64,000 nt of DNA from JBFHRE01 sp041746105. Its GTDB lineage: Bacteria; Actinomycetota; Acidimicrobiia; Spongiisociales; ZC4RG35. The position numbers and the translations under genes are program-made. The stretch spans positions 1-64,000 of the forward strand of contig JBGTHP010000015.1 of the NCBI GenBank assembly GCA_041746105.1, given 5' to 3'. The notes under the pieces were generated by a model. The model saw only the letters and a list, made by a program, of their open reading frames with translations, made no database searches and was not told the DNA's origin. Positions within the stretch are counted from its first letter, which is position 1. Every line of letters starts with the position of its first letter. Shown here piece after piece: positions 7,818-16,968 of this stretch.

Positions 7818-8726
7818 TCACAATCCGACGAAGACCTCCCAGCTCTTCTTGACGGAATCGAGTTCATCCCGGCTCACCTGAAGGTGGACAACGGTGATCC
7901 CGGCCGCCGCCAGCGGCTTGATCCTCTCCGCCACCTCGTCGGAGGTGCCGTGAGGGATCCCCACCTCGTCGAGTCGCGCCGCCATCTCTTCAGGAGTACG
8001 TTTCCTTTCCGCTGCCATCCGGCCGAGAGCATCCTCGTAATCGGCTCGGTCGTTTCCGACGACGTCGGGAAACGCCGTGGAGATGAGAAGTTGATCCGGG
8101 TCGCGGCCCGCCTCCTTGGCGCTTTTCCGGGCGAGTTCGATCCGCTCGACCAACTCGGGGCCGGGAAAGACGTTGAATTCATCGGCGAACTTGCCCGCCA
8201 ATGTCGGAGTCCGGTGGCGGCCGGTGCCACCGACGATGAGACGAAGGTTCTTGGGCCTGGGTTGGGACACAAACGGATCCAGCTTGTAGTACCGCCCCTC
8301 AAAACCGGGCCCGTCCTCCGACAACCCTGCCCGGAAATAGCCCAGGGCCTCCTCCATGCGTGCGAATCGCTCCTTGGTTTCGGGAAACTCAATCCCGTAC
8401 AGCGTGTGCTCGAGTTCCATCCACCCCGTTCCGACCCCGAGGCTGAAGCGCCCACCAGACATCTCATCGAGGGTGACCGCTTGTTTCCACATCACTGCCG
8501 GATGCCGGAAAGTCACCGGACTCACCAGGGTCGAAAGCTGGAGTGTGTTTGTCTCGCGGGCGATGCCTCCGAGGACGACCAGTTGATCGAGCGCCGGACT
8601 CGTCGGTTCGTGGTCGGAGAGATAATGATCAGCGACCGACAGAAAAGCAGCCCCTTGGGACTCGGCCCACCGAGCCACCTCGAGTGTTGACGAATACCCC
8701 GCCATCGTTTGAATCGCGAATCGCAC
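7818..8726 (-). CDS. luciferase-like (LLM) F420-type oxidoreductase, paralogue 1
   Basis: A 302-residue TIM-barrel oxidoreductase of the bacterial luciferase superfamily, of the kind that often uses F420 in actinobacteria. Visible: FAIQTMAG start, LVSPVTFRHPAVMWKQAVTLDEMSGGRFSLGVGTGWMELEHTLYG (residues about 74-120) and the C-terminal helical part. GTG 8726 is chosen because GAGGAGGAA precedes it and it aligns with the start of the paralogue at 9667; a longer frame reaches into the amidase gene. Cofactor and substrate cannot be proved from sequence. Confidence 0.85.
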   Translation of the reverse strand: MRFAIQTMAGYSSTLEVARWAESQGAAFLSVADHYLSDHEPTSPALDQLVVLGGIARETNTLQLSTLVSPVTFRHPAVMWKQAVTLDEMSGGRFSLGVGTGWMELEHTLYGIEFPETKERFARMEEALGYFRAGLSEDGPGFEGRYYKLDPFVSQPRPKNLRLIVGGTGRHRTPTLAGKFADEFNVFPGPELVERIELARKSAKEAGRDPDQLLISTAFPDVVGNDRADYEDALGRMAAERKRTPEEMAARLDEVGIPHGTSDEVAERIKPLAAAGITVVHLQVSRDELDSVKKSWEVFVGL

Positions 8727-8751
8727 GAAGTTCCTCCTCAGAAATCCCGGA

Positions 8752-9621
8752 TCAACCCGTCTCGATCGATTCAACCCGGTCGACTGCGGCCTGGGCTCGC
8801 AAGTAATGGAGGCCGACCCCGCCGGCCGCCACAGTCGCCTCGACCCCGTCTCGAACCGATTCTATTTTCGAGTACATGTTGTCGCCGGGGCATGACGTCC
8901 CGGCGTAGTCCCTGTGCGCAGCGATGGTTGAAGCATCCACGCCGTATTCGACCGACGCCCAAGCCAACAATCCGGTGAGAGAGGCGATCTGAGAATCGAG
9001 CGGAGTCGCCTCGTCGAAGTTTCCGTCGAGGCATGCCAGGAAATGCCCTGTGGGGTCATAACTGGTCGCAGTGTCGCCGACGGCGCCGACCGGCCGACCC
9101 TCATAGATGTTTCCGGAGCCGTCGATGATGAAGTGATAGGCAAGGTCCTCCCATCCCTTGTCGTTCTGATGGAAGGATTGATAGGACCGCATCCTCGCGG
9201 GTGCGGCCGCTACATCATCTCCGTTGGCGGCTGTGTGGTGGATCGTGATTCGCGAGATCTCGTGGGTGACGAACTCCCCGACGGCTGGTTTGGCGCCCCA
9301 TCCCTCCCGTGCGATGACGACCAAGACCTCGGCGTCGAAACCGGGATCCGAAGTGGTGGCAGTCGGAGCGGTGGTGGTGGTCGGCATCTCGGCTGGAGGG
9401 GGTTGGGGAGTCTGTGATGCCGAAACGCCGTCCGAAGACGGGGGCGATGTCTCCGGGGCGGGAGCGGCGGTCGACGCCGAAGGCAAAGCCGCGCTCGTTC
9501 CGATCGGAGGAGAAGCAACGGATGCCTGGTCGGCAATCCATGCCCTCCAGCCCGCCGCCAGTCCCACTGCGGCCCCGGCCGCTACTCCGATCAGTCGACG
9601 TCGGGTGAGCGATGCCATCAT
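8752..9621 (-). CDS. secreted N-acetylmuramoyl-L-alanine amidase (PGRP/Amidase_2 fold)
   Basis: A 289-residue exported amidase. The N-terminus has a twin-arginine-like signal (TRRRLIG plus hydrophobic helix), followed by a low-complexity Ser/Thr/Pro/Ala linker to about residue 100. The catalytic domain carries ITIHHTAAN (first Zn His), YHFIIDGSGNIYEGRP, and AHRDYAGTSCPGD (second Zn His and Cys ligand region). It should cleave the lactyl-peptide bond of peptidoglycan outside the cell. Two ATGs lie in tandem at 9621 and 9618; TATCGT at 9625-9630 (minus) lies 6 bases from the second, favouring 9618 as a leaderless start. Confidence 0.88.
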   Translation of the reverse strand: MMASLTRRRLIGVAAGAAVGLAAGWRAWIADQASVASPPIGTSAALPSASTAAPAPETSPPSSDGVSASQTPQPPPAEMPTTTTAPTATTSDPGFDAEVLVVIAREGWGAKPAVGEFVTHEISRITIHHTAANGDDVAAAPARMRSYQSFHQNDKGWEDLAYHFIIDGSGNIYEGRPVGAVGDTATSYDPTGHFLACLDGNFDEATPLDSQIASLTGLLAWASVEYGVDASTIAAHRDYAGTSCPGDNMYSKIESVRDGVEATVAAGGVGLHYLRAQAAVDRVESIETG

Positions 9622-9666
9622 CAGACGATACCGACCTAGCCTCGTCTGGCCGACGAAAGGATGTAA

Positions 9667-10590
9667 ATGCGGTTCTCACTCATGACCGAGCCCCAGATTG
9701 GCGGGACCTATGACCAACTCCTCGCCGCCGCCCTCTGGGCAGAATCCAACGGACTCGTGAGTTTTGCGAGGTCAGACCACTACTACTCGAACCGCTCACC
9801 CCGACCTGAGGCCACCGACGCATTCGCCACCACCGCCGGCCTCGCCCGTGACACTTCGTCCGTGAGGCTCTGCATCCTGGTTTCGCCGATTACGTTCCGA
9901 CATCCAGCCGTGATCGCAAAAACGGCGGCGACCATCGACCAGATGGCGGGCGGTCGTCTCGATCTCGGGATCGGAACGGGATGGATGGAGTTGGAGCATG
10001 AAGCCTTTGGGATCGATTTCCCGGCGATGACCGAGCGCTACACACGGCTCGAAGAGTCCCTGGACTACATCGCGGCCGCATTCGCCGGTCGTTCGTTCGA
10101 AGGTAGCCATTATCGACTCGAAGCCGATGCGCTTCCTCGCCCAGCCGACACGAGGTTGGTGATTGGTGGGTCCGGTGCGGTTCGGACTCCGACGCTGGCG
10201 GGCCGCAAGGCCGACGAGTACAACCATTTCGTGGCGGCGCCAGAGGTCATCGGCCCGAAGGTGACAGTCATGCGCGAGGCGGCCGAGGCCATAGGTCGGG
10301 ATCCCGCGGATGTCGAGGTCACGGTGATGGGTCCAATCATGACCGGTGCCGACGAATCGGATTACCGTTCTCGGCTGGCGGAAGCGGCGACCGAACGAGA
10401 CGAAACGCCAACGCAACTCGAAGAACGCTGGCGAGGCCAGGGAATCCCGACCGGGCCGCCGGAACTAGTGGCAGAACAGCTGGCGGAGTTGGCTGCGGTC
10501 GGAGTCGACCGCTACTACCTACAGTGGCTCGACCTCGACGACATGGAAGGGCTGGACGGCATATGGCGGGGGTTAACCCTCAGCCGCTGA
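9667..10590 (+). CDS. luciferase-like (LLM) F420-type oxidoreductase, paralogue 2
   Basis: A 307-residue homologue of the protein encoded at 7818-8726. They share MRFxxxT starts, the SPITFRHPAVxxKxA segment, the GGRLDLGIGTGWMELEH block and the same domain order. Start ATG 9667 has GAAAGG six bases upstream and TAGCCT at 9637-9642 as -10, so its mRNA has a short leader. It is divergent from the amidase gene; its 3' end overlaps the YbaK-like gene by 11 bases in convergent orientation. Confidence 0.88.
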   Translation: MRFSLMTEPQIGGTYDQLLAAALWAESNGLVSFARSDHYYSNRSPRPEATDAFATTAGLARDTSSVRLCILVSPITFRHPAVIAKTAATIDQMAGGRLDLGIGTGWMELEHEAFGIDFPAMTERYTRLEESLDYIAAAFAGRSFEGSHYRLEADALPRPADTRLVIGGSGAVRTPTLAGRKADEYNHFVAAPEVIGPKVTVMREAAEAIGRDPADVEVTVMGPIMTGADESDYRSRLAEAATERDETPTQLEERWRGQGIPTGPPELVAEQLAELAAVGVDRYYLQWLDLDDMEGLDGIWRGLTLSR

Positions 10591-11047
10591 TCTCAGACCA
10601 GACGGGCTGCGCCAACCGATCCAGGTCGGTCAACGAAATCGGAAAAACCGTGGTTGGGGTTCCGGCGGCCGCCCACACCGGATCGGATCGCCTCAACGAA
10701 ATGTCGGCAAAAACACGGAGTGCATCGTCATGGCCGAACGGAGGTGTGCCGCCGGCGACATATCCGGTGGCCGACCGCACGGTCTCGATCGGAGCACGAG
10801 TAACGATCTGCCCGCCCGCCACTGCCGCCAACCGCTCGGGGTCGAGCCTCAGATCGCCAGGAACCAGCGCGACCACAGGTTCCCCATCCACCATGAAGAC
10901 AAGCGACTTGACGATGGCAGCAACCTCACATCCGATCGCTGCCGCCGCATCTGCCGCAGTCTTGGTCCCGTTCGGAAACTCGGAAACATCGATCCCTACC
11001 GATGCGGCCGCGGCGAATTCGATCAGTTTGAGAGTTGAAGGGGACAT
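10580..11047 (-). CDS. YbaK/EbsC-type aminoacyl-tRNA deacylase
   Basis: A 155-residue trans-editing domain protein. Family features: GCEVAAIVKSLVFMVDGEPVVALVPGD (residues about 40-66), which holds the conserved Lys of the deacylase site, RSATGYVAGGTPPFGH, and FPISLTDLDRL. These proteins hydrolyse misacylated tRNA such as Cys-tRNA-Pro or Ser-tRNA variants. Start ATG 11047 fits the family length; TATTCT on the minus strand lies 10 bases upstream. Confidence 0.85.
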   Translation of the reverse strand: MSPSTLKLIEFAAAASVGIDVSEFPNGTKTAADAAAAIGCEVAAIVKSLVFMVDGEPVVALVPGDLRLDPERLAAVAGGQIVTRAPIETVRSATGYVAGGTPPFGHDDALRVFADISLRRSDPVWAAAGTPTTVFPISLTDLDRLAQPVWSEISG

Positions 11048-11125
11048 GAGGCGCAAGAGAATAGGACGCGAAGCGCCGATGCATCCGTCCCTCCATGAGA
11101 GGGGGCCACCAACAGGTCGCCGCCA

Positions 11126-11156
11126 TTTTCACTACGGCGGTAGTGGAAACTAGACT
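11126..11156 (+). promoter_or_regulatory. SUF palindrome (site A) and promoter of sufC-sufS-sufU
   Basis: CACTAC-ggcg-GTAGTG at 11130-11145 is a perfect 6-bp-arm inverted repeat, extended by TTTT/GAAA flanks (9 of 10 arm positions match). A promoter can be read as TTCACT (11128-11133), 17-bp spacer, TAGACT (11151-11156), followed after 7 bases by the sufC GTG. The palindrome therefore spans the -35 and spacer. The same palindrome recurs before sufD and sufB. Confidence 0.75.
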
Positions 11157-11163
11157 TGACGAC

Positions 11164-11913
11164 GTGAGCGGTGCCCCCCTTCTTCAAATATCCAATCTTC
11201 ACGCCTCCGCAGGCGACGCCGAGATCCTGAGGGGCGTCGACCTGACAGTCGACCGCGGCCAGGTCCACGCCCTGATGGGTCCGAACGGATCTGGAAAGTC
11301 GACGCTTTCCGCAGTCCTGATGGGCCATCCGTCGTATCAGATCACGCAGGGGAAGATCGAGTTCCTTGGCGAGGACGTGACCGGGGTCAGCCCGAGCGAG
11401 CGCGCTCGCCGGGGAATGTTCCTTGCTTTCCAATATCCCCTCGCAATCCCGGGAGTTTCTGTCCTGCAGTTTCTCCGCCAAGCCCTCAGCAACCGGACCG
11501 GAATCGACTATTCGGTACTCGAGGTCCGACTCAAGATGATGGAGGCGATGAGTTCACTCGGTATGGACTCCAGTTTCGCCGACAGACACCTCAACGACGG
11601 GTTCTCGGGTGGCGAGCGCAAACGCAACGAGGTTCTGCAGATGGCAGTCCTGGAGCCGATCCTGTCGATCATGGATGAAACCGACTCTGGCCTCGACATC
11701 GACGCCCTCCAGACGGTGGCAGAAGGCGTGAATCGCCTCACCAGCCCTGAGCGGGGCTTCTTGATCATCACCCACTACCAGAGGTTGCTGGATTACATCA
11801 CGCCCGACCATGTGCACGTCTTCATGGATGGAAGAGTGCTGATGTCCGGTGGACCGGAGTTGGCGGTCCGCCTCGAGGAAGAAGGTTACGACGCCTTCCG
11901 TCAGCCTGCTTGA
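11164..11913 (+). CDS. sufC: SufC, Fe-S cluster assembly ATPase (copy 1)
   Basis: A 249-residue ABC-type ATPase that drives the SufBCD scaffold. Motifs: Walker A GPNGSGKST near residue 36, Q-loop FQYPLAIPGVS, signature FSGGERKRNE, Walker B ILSIMDETDSGLDID and the switch His in ITHYQRLLDYI. GTG 11164 is chosen because the leaderless -10 (TAGACT) ends 7 bases before it; upstream codons belong to the operator. It heads sufC-sufS-sufU. A second sufC lies at 17170-17958; the two proteins differ clearly, so this is an old duplication. Confidence 0.92.
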   Translation: MSGAPLLQISNLHASAGDAEILRGVDLTVDRGQVHALMGPNGSGKSTLSAVLMGHPSYQITQGKIEFLGEDVTGVSPSERARRGMFLAFQYPLAIPGVSVLQFLRQALSNRTGIDYSVLEVRLKMMEAMSSLGMDSSFADRHLNDGFSGGERKRNEVLQMAVLEPILSIMDETDSGLDIDALQTVAEGVNRLTSPERGFLIITHYQRLLDYITPDHVHVFMDGRVLMSGGPELAVRLEEEGYDAFRQPA

Positions 11914-13132
11914 CCCGGCCGTAGTCAGAGCCGATTTCCCCCTGTTCGACGCTCCGCTGAACGGGCGACCGATCCATTTCCTCGACTCAGGGGCCTCCAG
12001 CCAGAAACCCAAATCAGTCATCGATGCGATGTCGGAATTCGCCGCCCACGGATACGCCAACGTCCACCGCGGCGCATATCGTCTTTCGCTGATGGCAACC
12101 GAACGCTTCGAAGCGACCCGCACCGCCGTCGCACGGTTCATCGGTGCCGGCGATCCGAACGAAGTGGTCATCACACGGGGCGCAACCACCGCTCTCAATC
12201 AGGTCGCCCATGGATGGGGGAGTGTGCATTTGGGCCCAGGCGACAAAATTCTCGTCTCGGTCATGGAACACCACGCCAACCTCGTGCCATGGCAGATGGT
12301 GGCCAAACGCACGGGCGCCGAACTCGACTTTGTACCCTTGACCGAAGACTTCCGCCTCGATCTCGACGTGTTCGCCACCAAGCTCGAAGGCGGTGTCAAG
12401 GTGGTTGCGATTACCGGAATGTCCAACGTTCTCGGAACGATGCCACCACTCGACCTGATCATCCCGGCAGCCCACGAGAGGGGCGCCATCGTTGTAGTGG
12501 ACGGAGCCCAGCTTGTTCCCCACCATCCTGTCGATGTGAGCCTGTTAGACGCCGACTTCCTCGCCTTCTCCGCCCACAAGATGCTGGGGCCGACCGGAAT
12601 CGGCATTCTCTGGGGCAAACCGGATCGCCTCGAAGAGATGGAACCAGTCGAGGGCGGTGGCGAAATGATCTCCGACGTGACCCTCGAGAGCTCGACCTGG
12701 GCCAGGGTTCCCCACCGGTTCGAAGCGGGGACCCCCCCGATCATCGAGGCGGTTGGACTGACCGCGGCCATCGAATACCTCGAGAACATCGGCATGCACG
12801 CCGTTGTCGAGCACGATCGCATGCTCACCAAGTACGCCCTGGAACGGCTTGGTCAGGTCCAGGGCCTCATCATCCACGGTCCCGCGAATCTTGACTCACG
12901 GGGCGGCGTGGTCAGCTTCAGCATGGGAGACGCACACGCACACGATCTGGCGACAATCCTCGACGAACGCGGGGTATCGGTGAGAGCGGGTCACCACTGC
13001 GCCAAACCGCTCAATCGCATCCTCGGTGTCCCGGCGACCGCCCGGGCCAGCTTCTATGTCTACAACACAACTGACGACGTAGACGCCCTCGTCGAAGCAC
13101 TCGGTCATGCCGCCGAACTCTTCAGGCTCTGA
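11849..13132 (+). CDS. sufS: SufS cysteine desulfurase
   Basis: A PLP-dependent group II cysteine desulfurase that supplies sulfur for cluster assembly. Visible: LDSGASSQKP near residue 45, EHHANLVPWQ, VDGAQLVPHHPVDV, the PLP lysine in AFSAHKMLGPTGIG, the catalytic Cys in RAGHHCAKPL, and C-terminal ARASFYVYNT. The only usual in-frame start upstream of the conserved part is GTG 11849, which overlaps sufC by 65 bases; the first 20 residues look non-homologous, so a rare start (for example CTG 11906) cannot be excluded. Coupled with sufC and sufU. Confidence 0.9.
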   Translation: MDRSWRSASRKKVTTPSVSLLDPAVVRADFPLFDAPLNGRPIHFLDSGASSQKPKSVIDAMSEFAAHGYANVHRGAYRLSLMATERFEATRTAVARFIGAGDPNEVVITRGATTALNQVAHGWGSVHLGPGDKILVSVMEHHANLVPWQMVAKRTGAELDFVPLTEDFRLDLDVFATKLEGGVKVVAITGMSNVLGTMPPLDLIIPAAHERGAIVVVDGAQLVPHHPVDVSLLDADFLAFSAHKMLGPTGIGILWGKPDRLEEMEPVEGGGEMISDVTLESSTWARVPHRFEAGTPPIIEAVGLTAAIEYLENIGMHAVVEHDRMLTKYALERLGQVQGLIIHGPANLDSRGGVVSFSMGDAHAHDLATILDERGVSVRAGHHCAKPLNRILGVPATARASFYVYNTTDDVDALVEALGHAAELFRL

Positions 13133-13574
13133 CGTGTCGCTCGAGGACCTGTACCGCGAAGTGATCCTCGACCACTATCGCAACCCGCGCAACAAGGCTC
13201 CGCTGGCAAACCCGCAACTGCACGCAGAAGGTGTCAACCCCTTGTGTGGAGACGAAGTCACGGTGGAGGTGAATCTGGACGACGGCTCGGTAGCCCAGGT
13301 TTCGGTCCGCGGCCAAGGGTGTTCCATCAGCCAATCATCTGCATCGATGATGAGCCGCGCCATCGAGGGCAAAAACCAGACCGAGATCGAGGACCTGATT
13401 GCCCGATTCAAGAGGATGATGACCTCCACGGAGGACGACGGCGGGATCGACCCCGACAAGCCGGGGTCTGCCTTGGGTGAGCTGGAGGCCCTCTATGGCG
13501 TGCGTCGCTACCCGGTCAGGATCAAGTGCGCCTATCTCCCGTGGTCAACCCTCGAAGAGGCACTCAGAGGCTGA
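13107..13574 (+). CDS. sufU: SufU sulfur-transfer protein
   Basis: A 155-residue SufU that accepts persulfide sulfur from SufS through a Zn site. Family landmarks: LEDLYREVILDHYRNPRNK, then NPLCGDEV (first Cys), GQGCSISQSSASMM (second Cys), a SufU-type insert around residues 90-125, and RIKCAYLPW (third Cys). ATG 13107 overlaps sufS by 26 bases; GTG 13134 lies one base after the sufS stop and starts directly at the conserved region, so it is an equal candidate. Convergent with the hydrolase downstream (11-base overlap). Confidence 0.9.
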   Translation: MPPNSSGSDVSLEDLYREVILDHYRNPRNKAPLANPQLHAEGVNPLCGDEVTVEVNLDDGSVAQVSVRGQGCSISQSSASMMSRAIEGKNQTEIEDLIARFKRMMTSTEDDGGIDPDKPGSALGELEALYGVRRYPVRIKCAYLPWSTLEEALRG

Positions 13575-14364
13575 TTGTTTCACCTTCACCGTTGATCCAG
13601 CTGAAAAGCTGAGCCAACGCGGGGCGGCCGGCCGGGTCGAGCATCAGGTCGTGACCGGCGCCATCGATCACAACGGCGCCGGTGTTGTAGGCCGCGGCGA
13701 GTTTTTGTTGCTCTTTCACGGAAAAGATCGTGTCGTCGCCGGCAGCGATGACGCGCATCTCGGTGCTGACCTTGGCCGGTCTCGGCCGGATTGTGAACAT
13801 CTGGAGGTAGGCAAGATATGACTCGTTCTGGAGTCGCGTTTGGCACGCCGCGACGGTGGCGGCCGGCGCAGAGTCGCCAAAAAATGCACCTCTGGCCAGA
13901 TCTCGATCACCAACGATCGGGTACATCGACAATGTGGCGTTGGCTCGCAGAAATGGACCAGGCACCCGGCGCGCGGTCCGCAGCGTCGCCCCCCACACAC
14001 CACTCAGGGGAACCGAAGCCACCAGCACGCCGAGCTTGGCCCGGTGGTCTTCCAGTGCTCTCTGGACGACGAGACCTCCCATTGAGTGGCCGACAACAAC
14101 CGTTTCAGGGCCAAGGCGATCGAGTTCGGCGCCTACGGCGGTGATGTACTGTCCCAGCCGGTTCCAGATCTTGTCTCGCGAGCCCGATCGATTGTGTCCA
14201 GGGAGGTCCATCGCGAACGGCCGATGACCCTGCCCTGCCAACTCGGTCGACCAGGCGTCCCAGCACCATCCGCCGTGCCAGGCGCCGTGCACGAGTAATA
14301 CCGGGATGCCGGTCACCGGCGGGAAAGGGGACGGATAAGGCGACCCTGGTTCATTGGACGCCAC
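13564..14364 (-). CDS. alpha/beta hydrolase
   Basis: A 266-residue alpha/beta hydrolase. Oxyanion segment LLVHGAWHGGWCWD, acid/turn MDLPGHNRSG, nucleophile elbow VVGHSMGGLV with Ser near residue 94, a C-terminal Asp in AAGDDTIF and catalytic His in GAGHDLML. The HGAWHGGWCW pattern is typical of small esterase/lactonase relatives; the substrate is unknown. GTG 14364 overlaps the fumC stop by 14 bases, so it is the second gene of a fumC operon. Confidence 0.82.
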   Translation of the reverse strand: MASNEPGSPYPSPFPPVTGIPVLLVHGAWHGGWCWDAWSTELAGQGHRPFAMDLPGHNRSGSRDKIWNRLGQYITAVGAELDRLGPETVVVGHSMGGLVVQRALEDHRAKLGVLVASVPLSGVWGATLRTARRVPGPFLRANATLSMYPIVGDRDLARGAFFGDSAPAATVAACQTRLQNESYLAYLQMFTIRPRPAKVSTEMRVIAAGDDTIFSVKEQQKLAAAYNTGAVVIDGAGHDLMLDPAGRPALAQLFSWINGEGETISL

Positions 14365-15769
14365 CTTTCGTCATGCCTTCTAGGTCGAGTGCCGCGTCCA
14401 GAGCGTCTGCCTCCATGAGACCCTCCTCCAGCACAACCTCGCGGACCGTTTTTCCTTCGGCAAACGCCCGCTTGGCCACACGGGCCCCGGCGTCGTATCC
14501 GATATGGGGGTTGAGCGCCGTGACGACGATCACATTCTTTTCGAGCAGCGCCCGCGCTCGTTCGGGATCTGCCTGAATTCCGTCTACGCACTTGTCGGCC
14601 ACGGCTCTGGCGGCATTGCCGAGGAGGTCGATCGACTCGATCAAATTGCGGGCCATCATCGGCATCATCACGTTGAGTTCGAAGTTTCCATTGGCGCCCC
14701 CCCAGGTGATGGCGGCGTCGTTTCCAATGACCTGGGCGGAAACCATCATCGCCATCTCAGGTATGACCGGGTTGACTTTGGCCGGCATTATCGAGCTGCC
14801 AGGTTGGAGCGGCGGCAGCCGGATCTCGGCGATTCCGGTGACGGGGCCAGAGGAGAGCCAGCGCAGATCATTCACGACCTTGAACATCGAGGTGGCGACG
14901 GTCTTCATTGCGCCTGAGGCGCTGACAGCGGCATCCTTGGCTGCCTGGGCCTCAAAATGATTGGGGGCTTCGATGAACTGGTGGCCGGTCCGTTCGGACA
15001 TGAGCGCGATGACGGCCTCGGCGAATCCGGGAGAGCAATTGATCCCGGTGCCGACGGCAGTCCCCCCGAGGGCGAGTTCTCCCAATTCTGGGAGTACGGC
15101 CCTTGCCCGCCTTACGCCATGGCGAATCTGAGCCGCATACCCAGAGAACTCCTGTCCCAGCGTCATCGGGACCGCATCCATCAAGTGGGTTCTTCCCGAC
15201 TTCACGACGGACACGAACTCGTCGGCCTTGGCTTCGAGCGCTATGGCGAGGCGCTCGAGCGATGGGATCAGGTTGTTGCTTATGGCATCGACCGCGGCCA
15301 GGTGCATTGCCGTGGGGAAGGTGTCATTCGATGACTGCCCGAAGTTGACGTGGTCGTTGGGGTGCACTCCGATCGACTCTTTTTCGCCCAACAACTCAGA
15401 CGCCCTGGTCGCGATGACCTCGTTGGCGTTGGTATTGGTCGACGTCCCCGAGCCGGTCTGGAAAACATCGACAGGAAACTGAGAGTCCCACTCGCCCGCC
15501 ATGACTTCGTCGGCGGCGGCCCGAATTGCCTTTGCGATCTCAGACGAGATTTCGCCGCGGTCGCCCGCCACCGTGGCCACCGACCCTTTGAGCAGGCCAA
15601 ACGCCCAAACCATCCTCCTGCCGACCCCTTGGCCGGAAATCGGAAAGTTGTTGACCGCTCGCTGCGTCGAAGCTCCGTAGTAGGCAGATGCCGGCACTTC
15701 GACTTCACCCATCGAATCCTTCTCGATTCGGATTTCCACGCCGGTAGCTCCTCGGATCGGGGTTGTCAT
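14351..15769 (-). CDS. fumC: fumarate hydratase class II
   Basis: A 472-residue homotetrameric, Fe-S-independent fumarase interconverting fumarate and malate in the TCA cycle. Signature GSSIMPAKVNP lies near residue 320; also TSTNTNANEV, HPNDHVNFGQSSND and RTHLMDAVPMTLGQEFSGY. ATG 15769 is chosen: TACCCT at 15777-15782 (minus) sits 7 bases before it. A longer frame to 15883 would add 38 residues with no family support. Followed by an alpha/beta hydrolase gene. Confidence 0.95.
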   Translation of the reverse strand: MTTPIRGATGVEIRIEKDSMGEVEVPASAYYGASTQRAVNNFPISGQGVGRRMVWAFGLLKGSVATVAGDRGEISSEIAKAIRAAADEVMAGEWDSQFPVDVFQTGSGTSTNTNANEVIATRASELLGEKESIGVHPNDHVNFGQSSNDTFPTAMHLAAVDAISNNLIPSLERLAIALEAKADEFVSVVKSGRTHLMDAVPMTLGQEFSGYAAQIRHGVRRARAVLPELGELALGGTAVGTGINCSPGFAEAVIALMSERTGHQFIEAPNHFEAQAAKDAAVSASGAMKTVATSMFKVVNDLRWLSSGPVTGIAEIRLPPLQPGSSIMPAKVNPVIPEMAMMVSAQVIGNDAAITWGGANGNFELNVMMPMMARNLIESIDLLGNAARAVADKCVDGIQADPERARALLEKNVIVVTALNPHIGYDAGARVAKRAFAEGKTVREVVLEEGLMEADALDAALDLEGMTKGGVQ

Positions 15770-15795
15770 GGGGATGAGGGTACTCCTCGTTGCGT

Positions 15796-16878
15796 CTAGT
15801 TCAGCAGGTGTCGATTCTCCAGAAAACGACGATCGAGCCGTCCTGTCAGCGAGTCGTCCACGGAGTCGATCCCACCCGCACATGCGAGCAGCAGTTGGAC
15901 AAGACCGCCGAAGTCGGCCAGTGAAATCTCCTCAGGAGCGATGCGAGCCGGCGCGATTCCGTTTTTCACTCCATCGATGTCGGCCATGTTGTGATAGTTC
16001 TCCAGCGCCAGACACAAACCGGTCGCCCGATAGCCGTAGGCACCGAAGGCCGTCGCCTCGCATGACCCGCCGTCCATGAGGCGACGCTGATAGGCAAGGC
16101 CGCTGCGACGGGCCACTTCGCTCACGGCGTTGGTCAGATGGTGGTCAAAAACCGACGAGAGATCGCCGACTCTCACGATCGGCCCAGAGCCCAGTGGTGT
16201 ATTGGCAAAACTGCGTGAGGTCTCGATCGAAAGGAGCCGCCCTCCGGGCGGGATAGACCTCGACTTGGCCGCAGCGATGGCTCCGATGAAGCCCTCCTCT
16301 TCGGCTCTCGTCAACAGAACGGCAAATCCGTGCAGCTCGGGCCTTTTCCTCGATCGGTCTAGAGCCGCCAGTCCCGCGGCGACGCCGGCGAGGTCATCGC
16401 AGGCGTGGGCCCTAAAGCGGTCCCCGCGGAAGCCGAGAGCGGATTTGTCGAAACGCCACCAACCGATGTCGTCAACCGCGAGCCCGGCGGCGCTCCGGCT
16501 CTGGATGCGGTACCGATCCGACCCGAGATCTTCCGCGATCGAGCCGGGGTGCGATCGACCACCGCGATCGAAGAATTCGACTCGTGCACCGAGAAAATAC
16601 TGCGACATGACTCCGCCTCTGAACTGGGCCAGAAGCTCCTGCCTTCCGACGGATTCGACGACAAATCCTGGATGATCCATGTGAGCAACCGCAATTACCG
16701 GGTCGGCCGGAAGGTCGTCTCCGACGGTGATCAGAAGGTTGCCGGCCGAATCGGCTCGGATCACCAGGTCTCTGCGCCTGGCGACCCGAGCCCTGACCCA
16801 GGCTTCGACTCCTTGTTCTCGCCCTGACGTAGTCGGTATCTCTGTCAGTTGACCAAGCCAATTCTGGGCGGGGTTCAT
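15796..16878 (-). CDS. M42/M20-like zinc aminopeptidase
   Basis: A 360-residue metallopeptidase-like protein. Metal-site signatures: VAHMDHPGF (first His and Asp near residues 65-67), HACDDLAG (bridging Asp near 157), TRAEEEGFIGA (catalytic Glu and metal Glu near 192), LLSIETSR and the late ENYHNMADI His near 310. Probably a cytoplasmic aminopeptidase; the exact peptide preference is unknown. ATG 16878 has TAGGTT at 16885-16890 (minus) six bases upstream, a leaderless start. Confidence 0.82.
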   Translation of the reverse strand: MNPAQNWLGQLTEIPTTSGREQGVEAWVRARVARRRDLVIRADSAGNLLITVGDDLPADPVIAVAHMDHPGFVVESVGRQELLAQFRGGVMSQYFLGARVEFFDRGGRSHPGSIAEDLGSDRYRIQSRSAAGLAVDDIGWWRFDKSALGFRGDRFRAHACDDLAGVAAGLAALDRSRKRPELHGFAVLLTRAEEEGFIGAIAAAKSRSIPPGGRLLSIETSRSFANTPLGSGPIVRVGDLSSVFDHHLTNAVSEVARRSGLAYQRRLMDGGSCEATAFGAYGYRATGLCLALENYHNMADIDGVKNGIAPARIAPEEISLADFGGLVQLLLACAGGIDSVDDSLTGRLDRRFLENRHLLN

Positions 16879-16968
16879 TGCGACAACCTAGTGGCCAAAC
16901 GATGTCTGTCGCACTCGCATGTATCACCGAGCCGGCCAACGTCTCCGTTCCCGCGAAAGGGGAAATCA

